DNA of 64,000 nt from Porphyra umbilicalis (taxonomy: Eukaryota; Rhodophyta; Bangiophyceae; Bangiales; Bangiaceae), in the NCBI GenBank assembly GCA_002049455.2, contig KV918860.1, positions 171,176 to 235,175 of the forward strand. Direction: 5' to 3'. The notes under the pieces are model-generated. The model was not told the DNA's origin. It saw only the letters and a list, made by a program, of their open reading frames with translations, and made no database searches. Made by a program: the position numbers and the translations under genes. This document shows, piece by piece, positions 1 through 10,421 of the stretch (position 1 is its first letter; each line of letters starts with the position of its first letter).

Positions 1-27
1 CATGGCCGTGGTGTGGGCGTCATAACC

Positions 28-795
28 ATGAACGCTTCAGTACTGGGCCTACCGAGCCTGCCCCTCCCCCCCATGAACTACATCGAGGTGTTCCACTCGA
101 AAGAGTCGTGGCGCATCTGCACTATCTCCTACTCGGCCGACGGTCGCCCGTGGGTGCCCTTCAACCGCTTTTGCCTCATCGACGCGTCGGCGGTGCGCCC
201 CGGCTTTCGCGTCTTCCGTATCCGCGCGTCGACGCTCAGCTTCCGGCTCTCCAATGGACGGGGCACGGGGGACTCGGCCAACGACTCGGCGTACGTGGCC
301 CCATCGCCTGGTCGCTACGTGGCCGACAATGGGCTCACGCGCGTCGGCGAGGCGGACGTTGGCGCCTGCCTGGCCGCCGAGCGTTCCGCCGCTGGGGAGG
401 CCCACACGTGGATCGAGCTGGCGGTCCGCCCCGACGCCAAGTGGCCCCAGGCATGGGCGACCGTCGCCGTGGACGGCGGCGAGTGGTCGGCGCTGCCGGG
501 CTTGCGGTTGCGGGAGCGCCTCGTCGGTGGGGAGCGATGGTGTTGGACGCGCGTCCGTGGCACCCGCGCCGAGTTTGCGCTCCACGACGGGGGGGAGGAG
601 TGGGATAACGCGGATGGGAGCAACTATGTGGTCGGCTGGCCGGGCAAGTGGATCGTCGCCAGCGGTCAGTGCCAATACGCGGGGCCGTCGGACGCGGACG
701 TGGCGGCCATTGCGGCTGCCAAACAGGGGGACGAGATGGAGCGGGCAGAGGGGTCGACAGGGGTGAATGCTGAGCGGGCGACGGCGACGACATGA
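28..795 (+). CDS. Protein with two tandem starch-binding (CBM25/53-like) modules
   Basis: About 255 residues from the first ATG at 28. The frame is open to base 1, so an upstream exon or longer N-terminus is possible. Two repeats of the same fold are visible. The first runs from about residue 17 (YIEVFHSKESWRICTISYS) to a loop reading FRLSNGRGTGDSAND. The second starts near HTWIELAVRPDAKWPQAW and ends with FALHDGGEEWDNADGSNY around W192. The sequence Asp-Gly-x2-x-Trp-Asp-Asn-x-x-Gly-x-Asn-Tyr is the hallmark of CBM25/CBM53 modules, which bind alpha-glucan in starch synthases and amylases. No catalytic domain is seen, so the likely role is binding cytosolic floridean starch, possibly as a regulatory or scaffolding partner. 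No transit or signal peptide is evident. The acidic/Ala-rich tail ends in TGA at 793. The family call is from motif memory; the function is inference. Confidence 0.7.
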   Translation: MNASVLGLPSLPLPPMNYIEVFHSKESWRICTISYSADGRPWVPFNRFCLIDASAVRPGFRVFRIRASTLSFRLSNGRGTGDSANDSAYVAPSPGRYVADNGLTRVGEADVGACLAAERSAAGEAHTWIELAVRPDAKWPQAWATVAVDGGEWSALPGLRLRERLVGGERWCWTRVRGTRAEFALHDGGEEWDNADGSNYVVGWPGKWIVASGQCQYAGPSDADVAAIAAAKQGDEMERAEGSTGVNAERATATT

Positions 796-1238
796 GGGAT
801 ACTACTGCAACCTTGGGGGGCGCGCGCGCGGGCGCAAGAAGTAGAGGCTCCAGGAGCTCGACGTGTTTCTTTGGTCGGGGACGCGGGTATCGCTAGGGGA
901 TACCTTCTGTACTTTTTCCTTGTCACTTGCTGTTTCAGTGTGTGCGTGGGTGTGAAGCGAGTTGAGGACATGACGTGGCCTGTTTTTTTGTCTAGTGACC
1001 TGCCTGTGTCCACCATCACGAAAATCGTGTCTCCGTTCTGGCGTAGCGGATGGCAACCATTAGCATAGCACGTGACACCAACTTCTTATTGTGTCATCGA
1101 ACACTATACAAGGGAACACTGCTGACCGTGGGGAGAGCAGTATATGTACACTCAAGCGCGGGGGCCTCACCCCGTCGCGACGACGAATCAGCAACAGCAG
1201 CAGCAGCATCCGCAGCATCGACGTCGGGAAGGCTCCGC
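796..1238. other. Intergenic, convergent 3' ends
   Basis: Lies between the 3' ends of the starch-binding gene and the transporter. GT-rich, with short AT-richer stretches around 900-1140. No open frame with recognisable content. Confidence 0.6.
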
Positions 1239-3266
1239 CTAACTCCGCGCCAACACACAGGAAAAGAGTTTGTGCACGCCCGTCCCGTTCTTTGCAATGT
1301 CCTGAATGTTGGCGGCTGTGCCCGCCAGCAGAAAGGCGGCCGCAATGACCAAAACCCCCACGTCTGCCGACAGCAGCAGCGTTGACGAGAAGCGACCGCG
1401 GATGATGGCGCAGTGGCCCTGGGGGTCCACCCCCTTCATCGCATGGCGCTCGTCGTCGACTGGGTCGCCGACCGTGTTGCCGGCTGAGCCCAAGCCCAGC
1501 GCCGTCCGCCAGCCGCGCCACCTGAAGTCGGTGCGCCCCCACGCCAGCGCCGACGGCCACGCGAGGGACGTTTGGCTTGCAATCAACGCCGCCGCGAGGC
1601 CGCACAAGTCATCGAAGCTTGGAATCGCAAGGTCCAAAGCCACAATCGCCACCACCGTCAGGGCCGACCAGAGGGCCCACCACAAAACGGCCGGGGGAGT
1701 CCAGTCCGTCGTCGGCGCGACCTGAAATGTCGGCTCCTGGTCACATGCACGGGGGGGCAGCGCGCCGAGGCGGCCCGTGCTCGGGCGAGAGGGCGTGCCC
1801 CCCGTCGGCGCCACGCGCGCCGCCTCCTCCGCATTAGCCGTCGCCGCAATGGTCCCGCCAGCCATCGCCCCCGAGGCAGGTACCGTCGGGGGCCCATACT
1901 TGAGGCGGTGTAAGAAGCGCTGCAGCACCGGCTGCAGGTGTCTTTGGACGACCCGAATAAACACCGTGCCGTCAACAACCATCTCAGACGTCACGTGCAG
2001 AATGACGAGCGAGTGGATCATGATTGCGGTGCTCCGGGACGTGGCGGGCGACAGTGACAAGGACAACGGGGACGTCAGCCAGTCGGCCGCGCCGACGGTT
2101 GCGTACACGACCGCGCCGACGACAATATAGAAAAGGAAGAGGACGGCCTGCGAGGCGTATAGGGCCTTCGGGAAATCCGCAGGCTCCACCATTTCGCCAA
2201 CGAGCCTGGAAGCAAGGAAAGGGAGAGAGAGGCGGGACACGCAGAGTGCAGAAGAGGGCGGAGACAGGCTAGGCGACCATGGCAGAGCGAGTTCTGTTAG
2301 TCAAACGCTCAAAGAAAAAGAATGTCAAAGAAGTGGCGACTCGCGTTCACGTACACAACGCCTGGGCAGCAGCAACAGTATCCGTCTCGCAAAGCCACTC
2401 GAAAAAAACCTCCTCAACAAAACGTACTCCAGAAAAACGGCGTGGCCCGCAAACGCAAACAGGAGGTCCATAAGCGCGACGACCGCCCCGCCGCCCTCGG
2501 CGCCCCGCACGCCGCCAAACCACAAGCTCGTATCCCCGGGGGCGCGGGCGCCGCCGAGCACATCCGCCCGCAACACGCCAATGACCATCACGGTCGGCAC
2601 GACGGCACTCACCACGGCGACACCGCCGAGCACCCCAATGGCCGGCATACTCCGCGCCTGCAACGCAATCCACGCAACGACGCCAACCACGCCGACCCAG
2701 ACGGCGCCACAAATTGATGGGAAGAGCGCCCGCCACGACGCTTGGGCGACTTGCAGGCTGCCCGCGACAAACAGGAAGAGCAGCGCGTGCACACAAAACG
2801 CCGCATACGCCCGACCCGTCGGGCCGAGGTGAGCATGGAAGAGCCCGGCGTACGACGAGACGCCTGGTAGCCGCAGGCTAAACAACCGGATGCCCGAGTA
2901 GGTCGTCAACGCGAAGAGCGCGACGATGGCGGTCGTGGCGGGGATCCACCCCAGCTGCGTGTACGCGTGCGGCACCGTCAGGAGACCGGTGCCGAGGAGG
3001 TCGCCCGTGAGGATGAGCGCGAGGACCTGCCAGTTGACCTTGCCCTCTGTGCGGCGGGCGGCCGCCGCCACGGCGGTGGCCTCGGCCTTGGGGTCGAGCG
3101 CCGGCAAGGTTGGGTCGACTGCCGGCGCAAAGTCAGAGGACGGGGGCACCGAGGAAGAAAAGGATGGCTGTCCGCGCGGCGGCACGTCGACCACCACGTG
3201 CGAGTCATCAGGAGCCGGGAAGGTCACGACACCGGGCTCTATAGACGGCGGTCCGTCGACTGCCAT
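1239..3266 (-). CDS. AAAP-family amino-acid transporter, two exons
   Basis: Membrane permease of the amino acid/auxin permease (AAAP) family. Exon 1 is 3266-2428 from ATG (MAVDGPPSIEPG). The intron is 2427-2206 (222 bp; donor GTACGT, acceptor TTCCAG). Exon 2 is 2205-1239. Splicing rebuilds GHAVFLELVGEMVEPADF, the conserved block after TM6 of this family, and gives 601 codons in phase. A hydrophilic N-terminus of about 90 residues precedes the first membrane segment (LALILTGDLLGTGLLTVPHA), followed by about ten hydrophobic segments. A long polar loop sits in exon 2, and the last segment is followed by GTAANIQDI, typical of the family end. Substrate and membrane cannot be told from sequence. 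An in-frame CCCCCCC run in exon 2 is intact here, a useful control for the broken homopolymers elsewhere. Confidence 0.9.
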
Positions 3267-5059
3267 CCTGGTGTAGGCGTGCGTTGTGGACGCCGTGGTA
3301 GCCGTACGGGGGCGGCGAGACGCCGCACTCCGCCGAGGGGGGGTCAGCAACAACAGTCGACGACCGAGAAGGTGGTGGAGGTGGCCACAGTGACGGTCGT
3401 CGCGACGGCGGCGGCCGCGGCGGCGGCACACCCGTCAACCGCGCACCGACCGACGCGGGCGGACGCGACCGGCGCCGCCCGCAGTGCCGCCCGCCCGCCA
3501 CGCGCGCCCCGACTCCGTGCCCACGAAAGGTGACGGCCCCACCCCCCCCCCGTCGAGCACAACGGAGCCGAAAGAAGAGACTGGGAACCAACCGGGAACG
3601 GGCAGGTGCGCGAGTGACGACCCCACGGCGAGGGGCACGCGCGCTGCGTGCCGGCGACAAAACGGCCGGCGGCCCGTCCCCCGTGCGGCAGCACGCGCGG
3701 GCGCGGGTGTCAAGCGCCGACCGAAAACGCCCGCCCGCCGTCGCTCCTCGGCGGTGGCGCCCTCGCGCCGCCGCCGAATTCCCCCGACCCCGACCGGGAC
3801 CCCGACCACGACCGCCGTCGACAGGGCAGCCGGGCGGAAAAGCTGCGCGCCACGCGGCGCCCGTCGTCTGCAGTGGGGCACTCGCATGAGCGGCCCCCGC
3901 GCCGCCGGCCGGCACGCACGAGAGCGCGCGTGCGTGTCGCGGGGCAGGGCGAGTACAATTGACAAAAAAAAAAAAAAGAAAAAAAACGCTTCCACCCTCG
4001 CGCAGCGGATGGGCGCGCGTAACGCTGCCGCTGCGCTGCCGGCTGCGCGCCGCAGCGTGGCGCCGCCCCGCCATTGCCACCGCGGCGGGACGAGGCCGGG
4101 CGGCACACCAGCGCCAGTAGAGCATCGCCAGACAGCGCCACGGCAGCTGCAGTGGCGTCCGCGGCGCAGCGCGTCTGCCGCGCAGCAGCGCGCCGTGCAC
4201 TCGCGGCGGCCGCGGGGTGGGCGGGTGGCGGGGGGGTGCAGCACGAAGCGAAGAGTGCAGGTGCGACGCACGGTCAAGGTGGGAATTGGAGCTCGATGCG
4301 ATTCGAACGACTCATCAACGTTCCTGACTTTGGCTTCAGTCGACTGAGGTTGAGTTTGCGAAAATACTCCGGTTATGCGAAGAATGAAAAACTGCATTCA
4401 CGACATGAAAGAGAGCGCAGAGCGCCAGGGGCAGCCCGGAGCTTGTGCCATGACCAGAGCGCAAGACAACTCAGAAGAGAGATACCTGAACCTACTCAGT
4501 TGTACTATGAATGCACAATATCATTCTCTTTATTCCACTCCTTTCTTGCTCACACTAACGTATGGCCGTCAGCACAGCCAGCATGCCACTCATCCCGTTG
4601 CACGACATCCTCGAGTATCTGAAAACCACCGCGAACCCATACGAACTTCCGCCTGACGTAAGGCGCACACCCGCGTACGAGTTCATCCGCAGGACTACTT
4701 CGAGCGTCACGCTGCGTGCATAGGCAACAGTCCAATTCAGAAAAAGGTTCCTTTTTCGGGACAACCCCAACAATGATGAAGGCATGATGGCCACTAATCG
4801 GCTTTGAAGGAGGAGTCACATGAAAACCACTTAAATATGTTAATTGGTTTGATCGGTCAAATTACTTGTCAAGTATGCGCACTTTTGGTTTTGGCCGGCG
4901 TGACTGGGATTGTCGAGAAGTTTAACCTATTTACCATGACGAGTGACGTCGACGACACCTCGCCGTCGTTGCCGCCGGCTTGTTCTTCGTCAAACGTGAA
5001 CGCGTCGCTCACGCGTGGCCGCTGCCGCGTTTGTCCCCCATCTACCCACCTCATCCACC
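3267..5059. other. Intergenic, low-complexity then AT-richer
   Basis: Divergent promoter region between the transporter and RPB10. Positions 3300-4260 are extremely GC-rich, with open frames on both strands made only of Arg/Ala/Pro. A poly-A tract lies at 3964-3977. Positions 4350-4950 are AT-richer and may hold the RPB10 promoter. No conserved protein was recognised. Confidence 0.6.
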
Positions 5060-5541
5060 ATGATTATTCCTGTGCGGTGCTTCACCTGTGGCAAGGTCAT
5101 TGGTACGACACGCGATTAATCTCTTTTCTGCTTTGGGCTCTGCATCTGTCTTGTACGGTGCCTGGAGCAGCCGCGGAGTGTTGAGGTGTTTGCTGCCGCA
5201 GTCCATTCGAGCGATAGTGCAGGCAGCTTGTGGTTGTCCGTGGCATGTACTTCTTCTTTTCTGATGTTCGCCTGCTTTCCGAGAATGCAATCGATGTTCT
5301 CTTGCAGACGACTGACATGCATGTGCCATGCGTGTCTCCTCTTGTCGGTGTGCACCTACCATCTGTGTTCTGGCTTGTTTCTCTGGGTTCAGGCAACAAA
5401 CACCAGGCGTACTTGGAGCTCCTCAAGAACGACTACAGTGAGGGTGACGCGCTGGACACGCTGGGTCTGAAGCGCTACTGTTGCCGCCGAATGCTGCTCG
5501 CTCATGTGGACCTCATCGAGAAGCTGCTGAACTACAAGTAA
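5060..5541 (+). CDS. RPB10: DNA-directed RNA polymerases I, II and III subunit RPB10 (RPABC5)
   Basis: Small zinc-binding subunit shared by the three nuclear RNA polymerases. Exon 1 is 5060-5102 ([14 protein letters not shown]). The intron is 5103-5392 (290 bp; donor GTACGA, acceptor TTCAG). Exon 2 is 5393-5541. The product is 63 residues, close to the 65-71 usual for the family. All four zinc ligands are present: the CxxC in RCFTCGK and the paired Cys of RYCCRRML. The invariant stretches [15 protein letters not shown] and [15 protein letters not shown] are intact. It ends at Tyr-Lys, lacking the few extra residues of animal and yeast versions. The gene is too small and too split to appear as one open frame, but the spliced match is unambiguous. 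Confidence 0.97.
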
Positions 5542-5860
5542 GGTGCTTGGACTGCTGTACAGCGTGTTGGCTTTGCAACCACGTGGCGGTCGGCTGGGCG
5601 GTGGTACGGCTGGCTGGGTGTGCGCGCCTTGCTATTTTCCCACCTTGATGGTGCTGCTCTTCTTTTGTGATGTACAACGCTCCGTTTTCGTTCTGTGCTT
5701 CCCCGCTCACATGTTCTCTTTGCCAACTACATTGCCGCCACGCGGTGTGTGCCACCATGTGCGGAAATTGGCTCTCCCTTTGGGACCAGGGGTGCCCGAC
5801 ACCGCACCTCGGCCACTTGCCAGAGCAAGTGCCCATCACCATGACGCCCCCGTCGGCCCC
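5542..5860. other. Convergent intergenic spacer
   Basis: 319 bp between the 3' ends of RPB10 and the DUF1995 gene. T/G-rich. No gene or structured repeat was seen. Confidence 0.6.
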
Positions 5861-6925
5861 CTACCCCTTCATATACACCTTCAAGAAGCGGCTCAGGCGG
5901 GCGGCAAACCCTCCCTCCGGACGCCCACCCTCCCCACCCTCCACCTCGTTGAATATGTCAATGATGTCGTCGCTGGACGGCCGCTCGTCCCGCTCTGCGA
6001 GCAGCTCAAAGCCGCCGTCCCCACCCGGCGCGTCCTGCCACACCGTCCACGGCCCCGGGGCGGCGCGGAGCAACACCCCCCAATCGTACGTGCGGAGGCA
6101 GTAGGCGGTGTCAAAGCGGCGCATCACCCGCTCCCGCAGCTGTCGCGCATTGAGGCTGAGGCCCGTGACGCCCATGTCAACCACATCCGGGTTGACGATG
6201 ATAAAGGGGAGCGGGTCGGCCTCGCGGTCGAGCGCGCCCGCCACCAGCCGCTCCATGCCCGCAACCTCAGACGCGCGGGGGCACACGAGCACCACCGCCG
6301 CGGTAGTTGGCGTGATGGCCGAAGCCTCCAACCCCGTGACGGTGAACCACGCGTCGGGGCCCCAGTCGCGCGACGCGAGCGCCGCCGCGCCCGCGTCGGG
6401 GAGGACGACGAGGACGGCTTTTGGGTCCCACGGGGTGGACGACGCACCGCCTGTGGCGACGGCCGCCAACTCCCCCTCCATCGCGTCGACGAGCATGCGG
6501 GTGATTGGCAAGGAGTTTTTTAGCATCGTGTAGGTGCTGTCCCCGGCGGTGGTATCGAGCTCGACAAACAGCCGCGTGGTGCCGGCGCGGAGGGCTGCGC
6601 AACACGAAGCCGCCGCCTGCGCGACCGACGCCGATAGGGAAGGGGGAATGGGCGGCACTTCGCCAGAGGCGACGGCGGCGACGGGGTCAACCGCCGCCGC
6701 CGCCGCGCTGCCGGCGGCGGCGGCCGAGGAGGAGGCGGCGGCTGCAGCTTCCAAGCCCGCCGCTGTCGTCAAAACCGGTTCTTTGTCATCAGCAGAGGGA
6801 GACGCAGCCATACGCAGCGCCCGATGGAGGGGGGCGACTCCATGGACGGGTTGCCGGGCGAACGTTACGGCGCCGCGGCGACGAGGCGCCGATACCGGCG
6901 ACCCGGCGAGCGGGAGGAAAGCCAT
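5861..6925 (-). CDS. Plastid DUF1995-domain protein (LPA3-like family)
   Basis: Single exon, 354 residues from ATG at 6925. The N-terminus is a plastid presequence: MAFLPLAGSPVSAPRRRG, Arg/Ala-rich, with a likely cleavage near RALRMAAS. An Ala-rich linker follows. The conserved DUF1995 core begins at TTRLFVELDTTAGDSTYTML and continues through DAMEGEL, VLVVLPDAGAAALASRDW and FIIVNPDVVDMGVTGLS to RTYDWGVLLRAAPGPWTVW near the C-terminus. The family is found in cyanobacteria and plastids. Plant members include LPA3, needed for photosystem II accumulation, but the exact ortholog cannot be assigned. The upstream in-frame TTG at 6937 was rejected as a start because an ATG with a normal presequence follows. 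Confidence 0.9.
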   Translation of the reverse strand: MAFLPLAGSPVSAPRRRGAVTFARQPVHGVAPLHRALRMAASPSADDKEPVLTTAAGLEAAAAASSSAAAAGSAAAAAVDPVAAVASGEVPPIPPSLSASVAQAAASCCAALRAGTTRLFVELDTTAGDSTYTMLKNSLPITRMLVDAMEGELAAVATGGASSTPWDPKAVLVVLPDAGAAALASRDWGPDAWFTVTGLEASAITPTTAAVVLVCPRASEVAGMERLVAGALDREADPLPFIIVNPDVVDMGVTGLSLNARQLRERVMRRFDTAYCLRTYDWGVLLRAAPGPWTVWQDAPGGDGGFELLAERDERPSSDDIIDIFNEVEGGEGGRPEGGFAARLSRFLKVYMKG

Positions 6926-7996
6926 GGTGTGCAGCAACGGTGGTCAAACAGGAATGCTAGGAACAGTGAAACAACTCGCCGATGTGACACGGGGAGGGGG
7001 GGTTGGGTCCAGGGGGCCACGTGATTGGGATGACGGCGGTGCTGGTCGTGGAGCGGGAAGACGACGCTCCCGGAAGACCAAGTGGAAGGGACCTGCCACC
7101 CTGGCCAGATTGGTGGCCAGAGCCTTCAGCGTGTACTTTGGGATCTCCTCAGACATGATCCGTGTAGTGCGGATTTGGATAGGGAACTCCTGTATTAAAG
7201 CCACGTGGCTGTCGTCTTGCTGTTCACCGACAAAGGGCACCGACGCCAGCTTTGGCACGGGGCTGCTCGGCTCAGTTGCCCCTCGCAAGCCTGTCGAATG
7301 AAGCGGTGCGCACCCAATCAGGCAATGAAAGAAGGCAGACGAACGCTGCACCGCAGCATGCATTACTCAGGCGTGGCAAACGATGCGCTGGACGGTGTCC
7401 CGTCCCAGTGCACACAAAGTCGCTCCATCGAGCGGCGGCGGTTGTCGCGAGACGCGGCGCCGCCGCGTCCGGTCGCCGGCCGGCCGTGGCGCAGCCGCTT
7501 TGCCCGTACGGCGGGCGCGACGGCCACGGCGCCGGCGGCCGTCCGTGGCGGCGACTCCGTGCGACGCGGCCGCCGCCGCCGCGGCGACGGCGGCAACGGC
7601 GGCGACGGTGGCAGCGGCGACAGCGGCGGCACCCGCAGCGCCGCTGCGGACCGGGTGGCGTGTGGGGGGTGACGGCGGCTGGCCGCCGCGTGCCTGCACG
7701 TCGGGGGGCGGCGCCGACGAAGCGCCACCGGCGTGTGGCCGGTGCCGCACACTGCTGTCTTTCGGGCCGTGAACCCGCTTCCGCACGCCGTCCACCAACG
7801 ACCCGAGCACGTTCCTCTCGTGCGCGTGCGGTGGTCGGCGTATCCGCTCTTGCTGCTCACACGCAAAATGCGCCGTCCCTATTTGATATGTACACAGCCC
7901 CTAATGCACTTGCCCAATCCACGCACGACACACGCACAATGGTCGAGTGCAGCTTCCTCCTCCGTCAAACAAGCAGAGCACGACATATCTCTCCAA
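6926..7996. other. Intergenic, GC-rich
   Basis: About 1.07 kb between the 5' end of the DUF1995 gene and the 3' end of the bZIP gene. Positions 7440-7720 are a (GCC/GGC)n-like tract that opens frames on both strands. None has a conserved motif. Confidence 0.6.
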
Positions 7997-9136
7997 TCAT
8001 GCCGCGTGCGCGGCACGATCCCACACCTGCGATGCTTCCTCCATCAGCGACGCCAACCGGATGCCGCCCTCGCCCACCCCTCCCTGGCGGCCGCTGTCAA
8101 GCGGCTGGCGCCCGGCGTCGCGGTCGCGGACGAGCAGATCCCGCCCCCCGTCGCCCACCACCGACCCGTAGCCGCCGCTCTTGAGCTTGAGCAGCAGCTG
8201 CAGGTGGCTGACGACGCCGTTGAGCGACCGAACCTTCTCTTGCAGCGAGTCGATCGTCGCGTCCTTGTTCGCGAGCGTGGAGGACAGGTTTTCAAAGCGC
8301 GCCTTCTTGCGCAGCCGGCTCCGCTCCGCTGCGGAGCGGTTGAGAACCACGCGCAGCGCCTTGCGCTCCGTCTCGTTCATGGAGAAGGGGGTGACGGCCG
8401 CGGCAGCGGCCGCCGCTGCCGCCGCCGCGTCCCCGTCGGCGCCGCCGTCAGAAGCGGCGTTCTCGAGGCCGGTCGGCACCTTGGGGTAGGCCGTGCACGA
8501 CTCTGCGTGCCGGCGGCGACGCATGTCACCAACCAGTTGACGGGCAATGGTGCGGATAAGGAGGGGGCTCCCGTCCTCGGTTGTGACGGCGACCATCTTG
8601 GGGTGGGCGCGAATAAACTCAATAAGCGCGTCGACACCGAGCTCCCCAGCGCCGCACTCGCAGCGATAGGGCTCCTCCTTGTCCTCGGGGGCGCCGGCGT
8701 CGACCATCATCTGCTGCCGCCGCGGAGGCGAATCCACCGCCGCGGGCGCCGACGACCGCGGGTTGCGCGACGGCCACGCCCCGGCGGGCGCCAGCCGCTG
8801 CTCACCGACCACGACCTTGTGGTTGTTGCCCGAGGCCCCGAGCGACGGAACCGCCCGGCGGGGCCGGGGTGTGCCTTCCGTCGACGTGGAGTGGGTCGAA
8901 TAGCCGCTGTCCTGATCTGTCTCACGCCGGCAGCCGTCGGGCGCCTCTTGGGGGTGCGACACAGCGTAGTAGCGGCTCGCCAGGGGTGGCAGCGACGGGG
9001 GCACGGCGCTGATCGACGGGCGAGGGGAGCACGAGAGGAAGGCCGACGCGGACAGATCAAAGAGGTCCTCGTCGGTGCCGACCGCCGACATCCACTGGGG
9101 CAGGTGATCCGCCGTTTCGTTGAAGCTGCGCTTCAT
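7997..9136 (-). CDS. bZIP transcription factor
   Basis: 379 residues from ATG at 9136 (MKRSFNETADHLPQW), a single exon. The basic region is NRSAAERSRLRKKARFEN with the diagnostic N-x7-R spacing (N266, R274). An x9 spacer leads to L284, then heptad positions K291, L298, L305 and L312, so one heptad carries Lys in place of Leu. This is a complete DNA-binding and dimerisation module near the C-terminus. The N-terminal half is Ser/Pro-rich with a short acidic patch (GTDEDLFDLSASAF) that could activate transcription. The centre carries CECGAGELGVDALIEFIRAHP, conserved-looking but not recognised. The Ala run before the basic region comes from a GCC repeat. Target genes cannot be inferred. The longer frame to 9301 has no ATG before 9136. 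Confidence 0.9.
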   Translation of the reverse strand: MKRSFNETADHLPQWMSAVGTDEDLFDLSASAFLSCSPRPSISAVPPSLPPLASRYYAVSHPQEAPDGCRRETDQDSGYSTHSTSTEGTPRPRRAVPSLGASGNNHKVVVGEQRLAPAGAWPSRNPRSSAPAAVDSPPRRQQMMVDAGAPEDKEEPYRCECGAGELGVDALIEFIRAHPKMVAVTTEDGSPLLIRTIARQLVGDMRRRRHAESCTAYPKVPTGLENAASDGGADGDAAAAAAAAAAAVTPFSMNETERKALRVVLNRSAAERSRLRKKARFENLSSTLANKDATIDSLQEKVRSLNGVVSHLQLLLKLKSGGYGSVVGDGGRDLLVRDRDAGRQPLDSGRQGGVGEGGIRLASLMEEASQVWDRAAHAA

Positions 9137-10175
9137 GGTGGCGTCCGAGATGGAGTGGAGGGAGAGGTGGAAAACTTTCTTGACGAAGAAGGTTGGTCGA
9201 CGACGCCGACGGGGAAGAAGGCGGACGAGATCTCGGGAGCAAGGTGCCTGGTAACGTGCGTGAGTGGACCCGAGAGAGAGGAGGCTGGAGACTCTGGCCA
9301 AGCTCCGTACCGCACACTGGTACAGAGATACCCACCTTGCCGCCGTCCGACCCTCGGATTATATGTCCGAGTGGGCGGCGGTAATGCCGGCAGCGCGCGT
9401 GGGCGGATCGCGTGCGACCCCGTGGGAGCTGCCCCTGTGACCGCGGGCGCGCAACGCGGCGATCCCCGTCTGACGGGCGCGGCAAGGCGGCGCACGCGTC
9501 TGGCCAGGACTTGCGCACGCCCCAGCTAGGGGATCCACATAAGCAAAGTGGCGGCCGACATAACCCTGTGACCCACTCTGGCTGTCGGTGCAGCCTCGAG
9601 TCAGCCGCGCCTTTGCGCGCCCGAGGGCCTGCACGACAGGCGATTGGGGGTCAATTCGTTGTCGGATCGGACGAGGCGCTGGCACGAAGATGCATGACCG
9701 CTATCAGGAGGAGCGAGTTCATCTCTCTTCTTTTGAAAAGTGGACCAGACGTTGATCGCCCCATCGTGAGGCAACGAGGAGCAACCGTCCTTCCACTGAC
9801 CACGACGCCAGGCACGTGGCGGTGGGGGTGCCCATTGGCCACTCATGACTTCCGAAAATCAGGTCCAGATCCATACAGGAGTGGAGCTTGGCTATGTTCC
9901 CTGCTGTCAGCACCCGCCAGGAGTGCGTCATCCCTGGGGCACCGAGTTGGCAACAACCCCACCAAAGAAACGGAGACGGCCCGATCAGCGAAAATCAGGC
10001 GAGGTCCAGCAGGGACGAGCCCCGCCTGGAGGCTACGTACAGGAAGGCGCTCGCACGTCGCGCGGGAGGAGGCTGGCTGGTTGCCGGTCTGTGTGGGGCC
10101 GATGCGGGTGGGACGTCCGGACATGTGAGACGTGGTCGGCCCAACAATCCAAACAGTCGGGGGTGCACACGGGTC

Positions 10176-10189
10176 CTACTGTACAGTAG
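10176..10189. repeat. Perfect palindrome CTACTGTACAGTAG
   Basis: 14-nt perfect palindrome. Each half reads TACAGTAG outward from a central TA. The same TACAGTA word ends the candidate elements at 28309-28430 and 58582-59572, so this may be a footprint or a head-to-head pair of such ends. Confidence 0.5.
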
Positions 10190-10255
10190 CCAGCACGCTA
10201 CGGACCTTCTCCGACGGTCGGTTCACCATGGAGGGAAATCCCGGAGACTAGATAA

Positions 10256-10421
10256 TAATGTCAGTTTCTCATTGGCAGATGGTTGCTGTCAGCACCGCGC
10301 CGGTCATGGCGCACAGCCACTCGTCTTCGAGCCACCTCGAGCGGGTAATCGTAGACTGTTCACTAGAAGGCGATGGCTAGTGTGGTAGCTTCGCTTTGGC
10401 TAATGTCAGTTTCTCATTGGC
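10256..10421 (+). repeat. 21-nt direct repeat pair, 145 bp apart
   Basis: The 21-nt word beginning TAATGTCAGTTTCTC and ending ATTGGC occurs exactly at 10256-10276 and again at 10401-10421. It has no coding explanation. Both copies begin with TAATGTCAG. Confidence 0.6.

Noticed and set aside
4290-4330. GATTCGAAC, a tRNA T-loop-like word on the minus strand
   Set aside because: The flanking bases form no T-arm or acceptor stem, so it is not a tRNA gene.
3484-4347. 287-codon plus-strand frame upstream of RPB10
   Set aside because: Arg/Ala/Pro-only composition, a lysine run from a poly-A tract, overlapping open frames on both strands and no conserved word.
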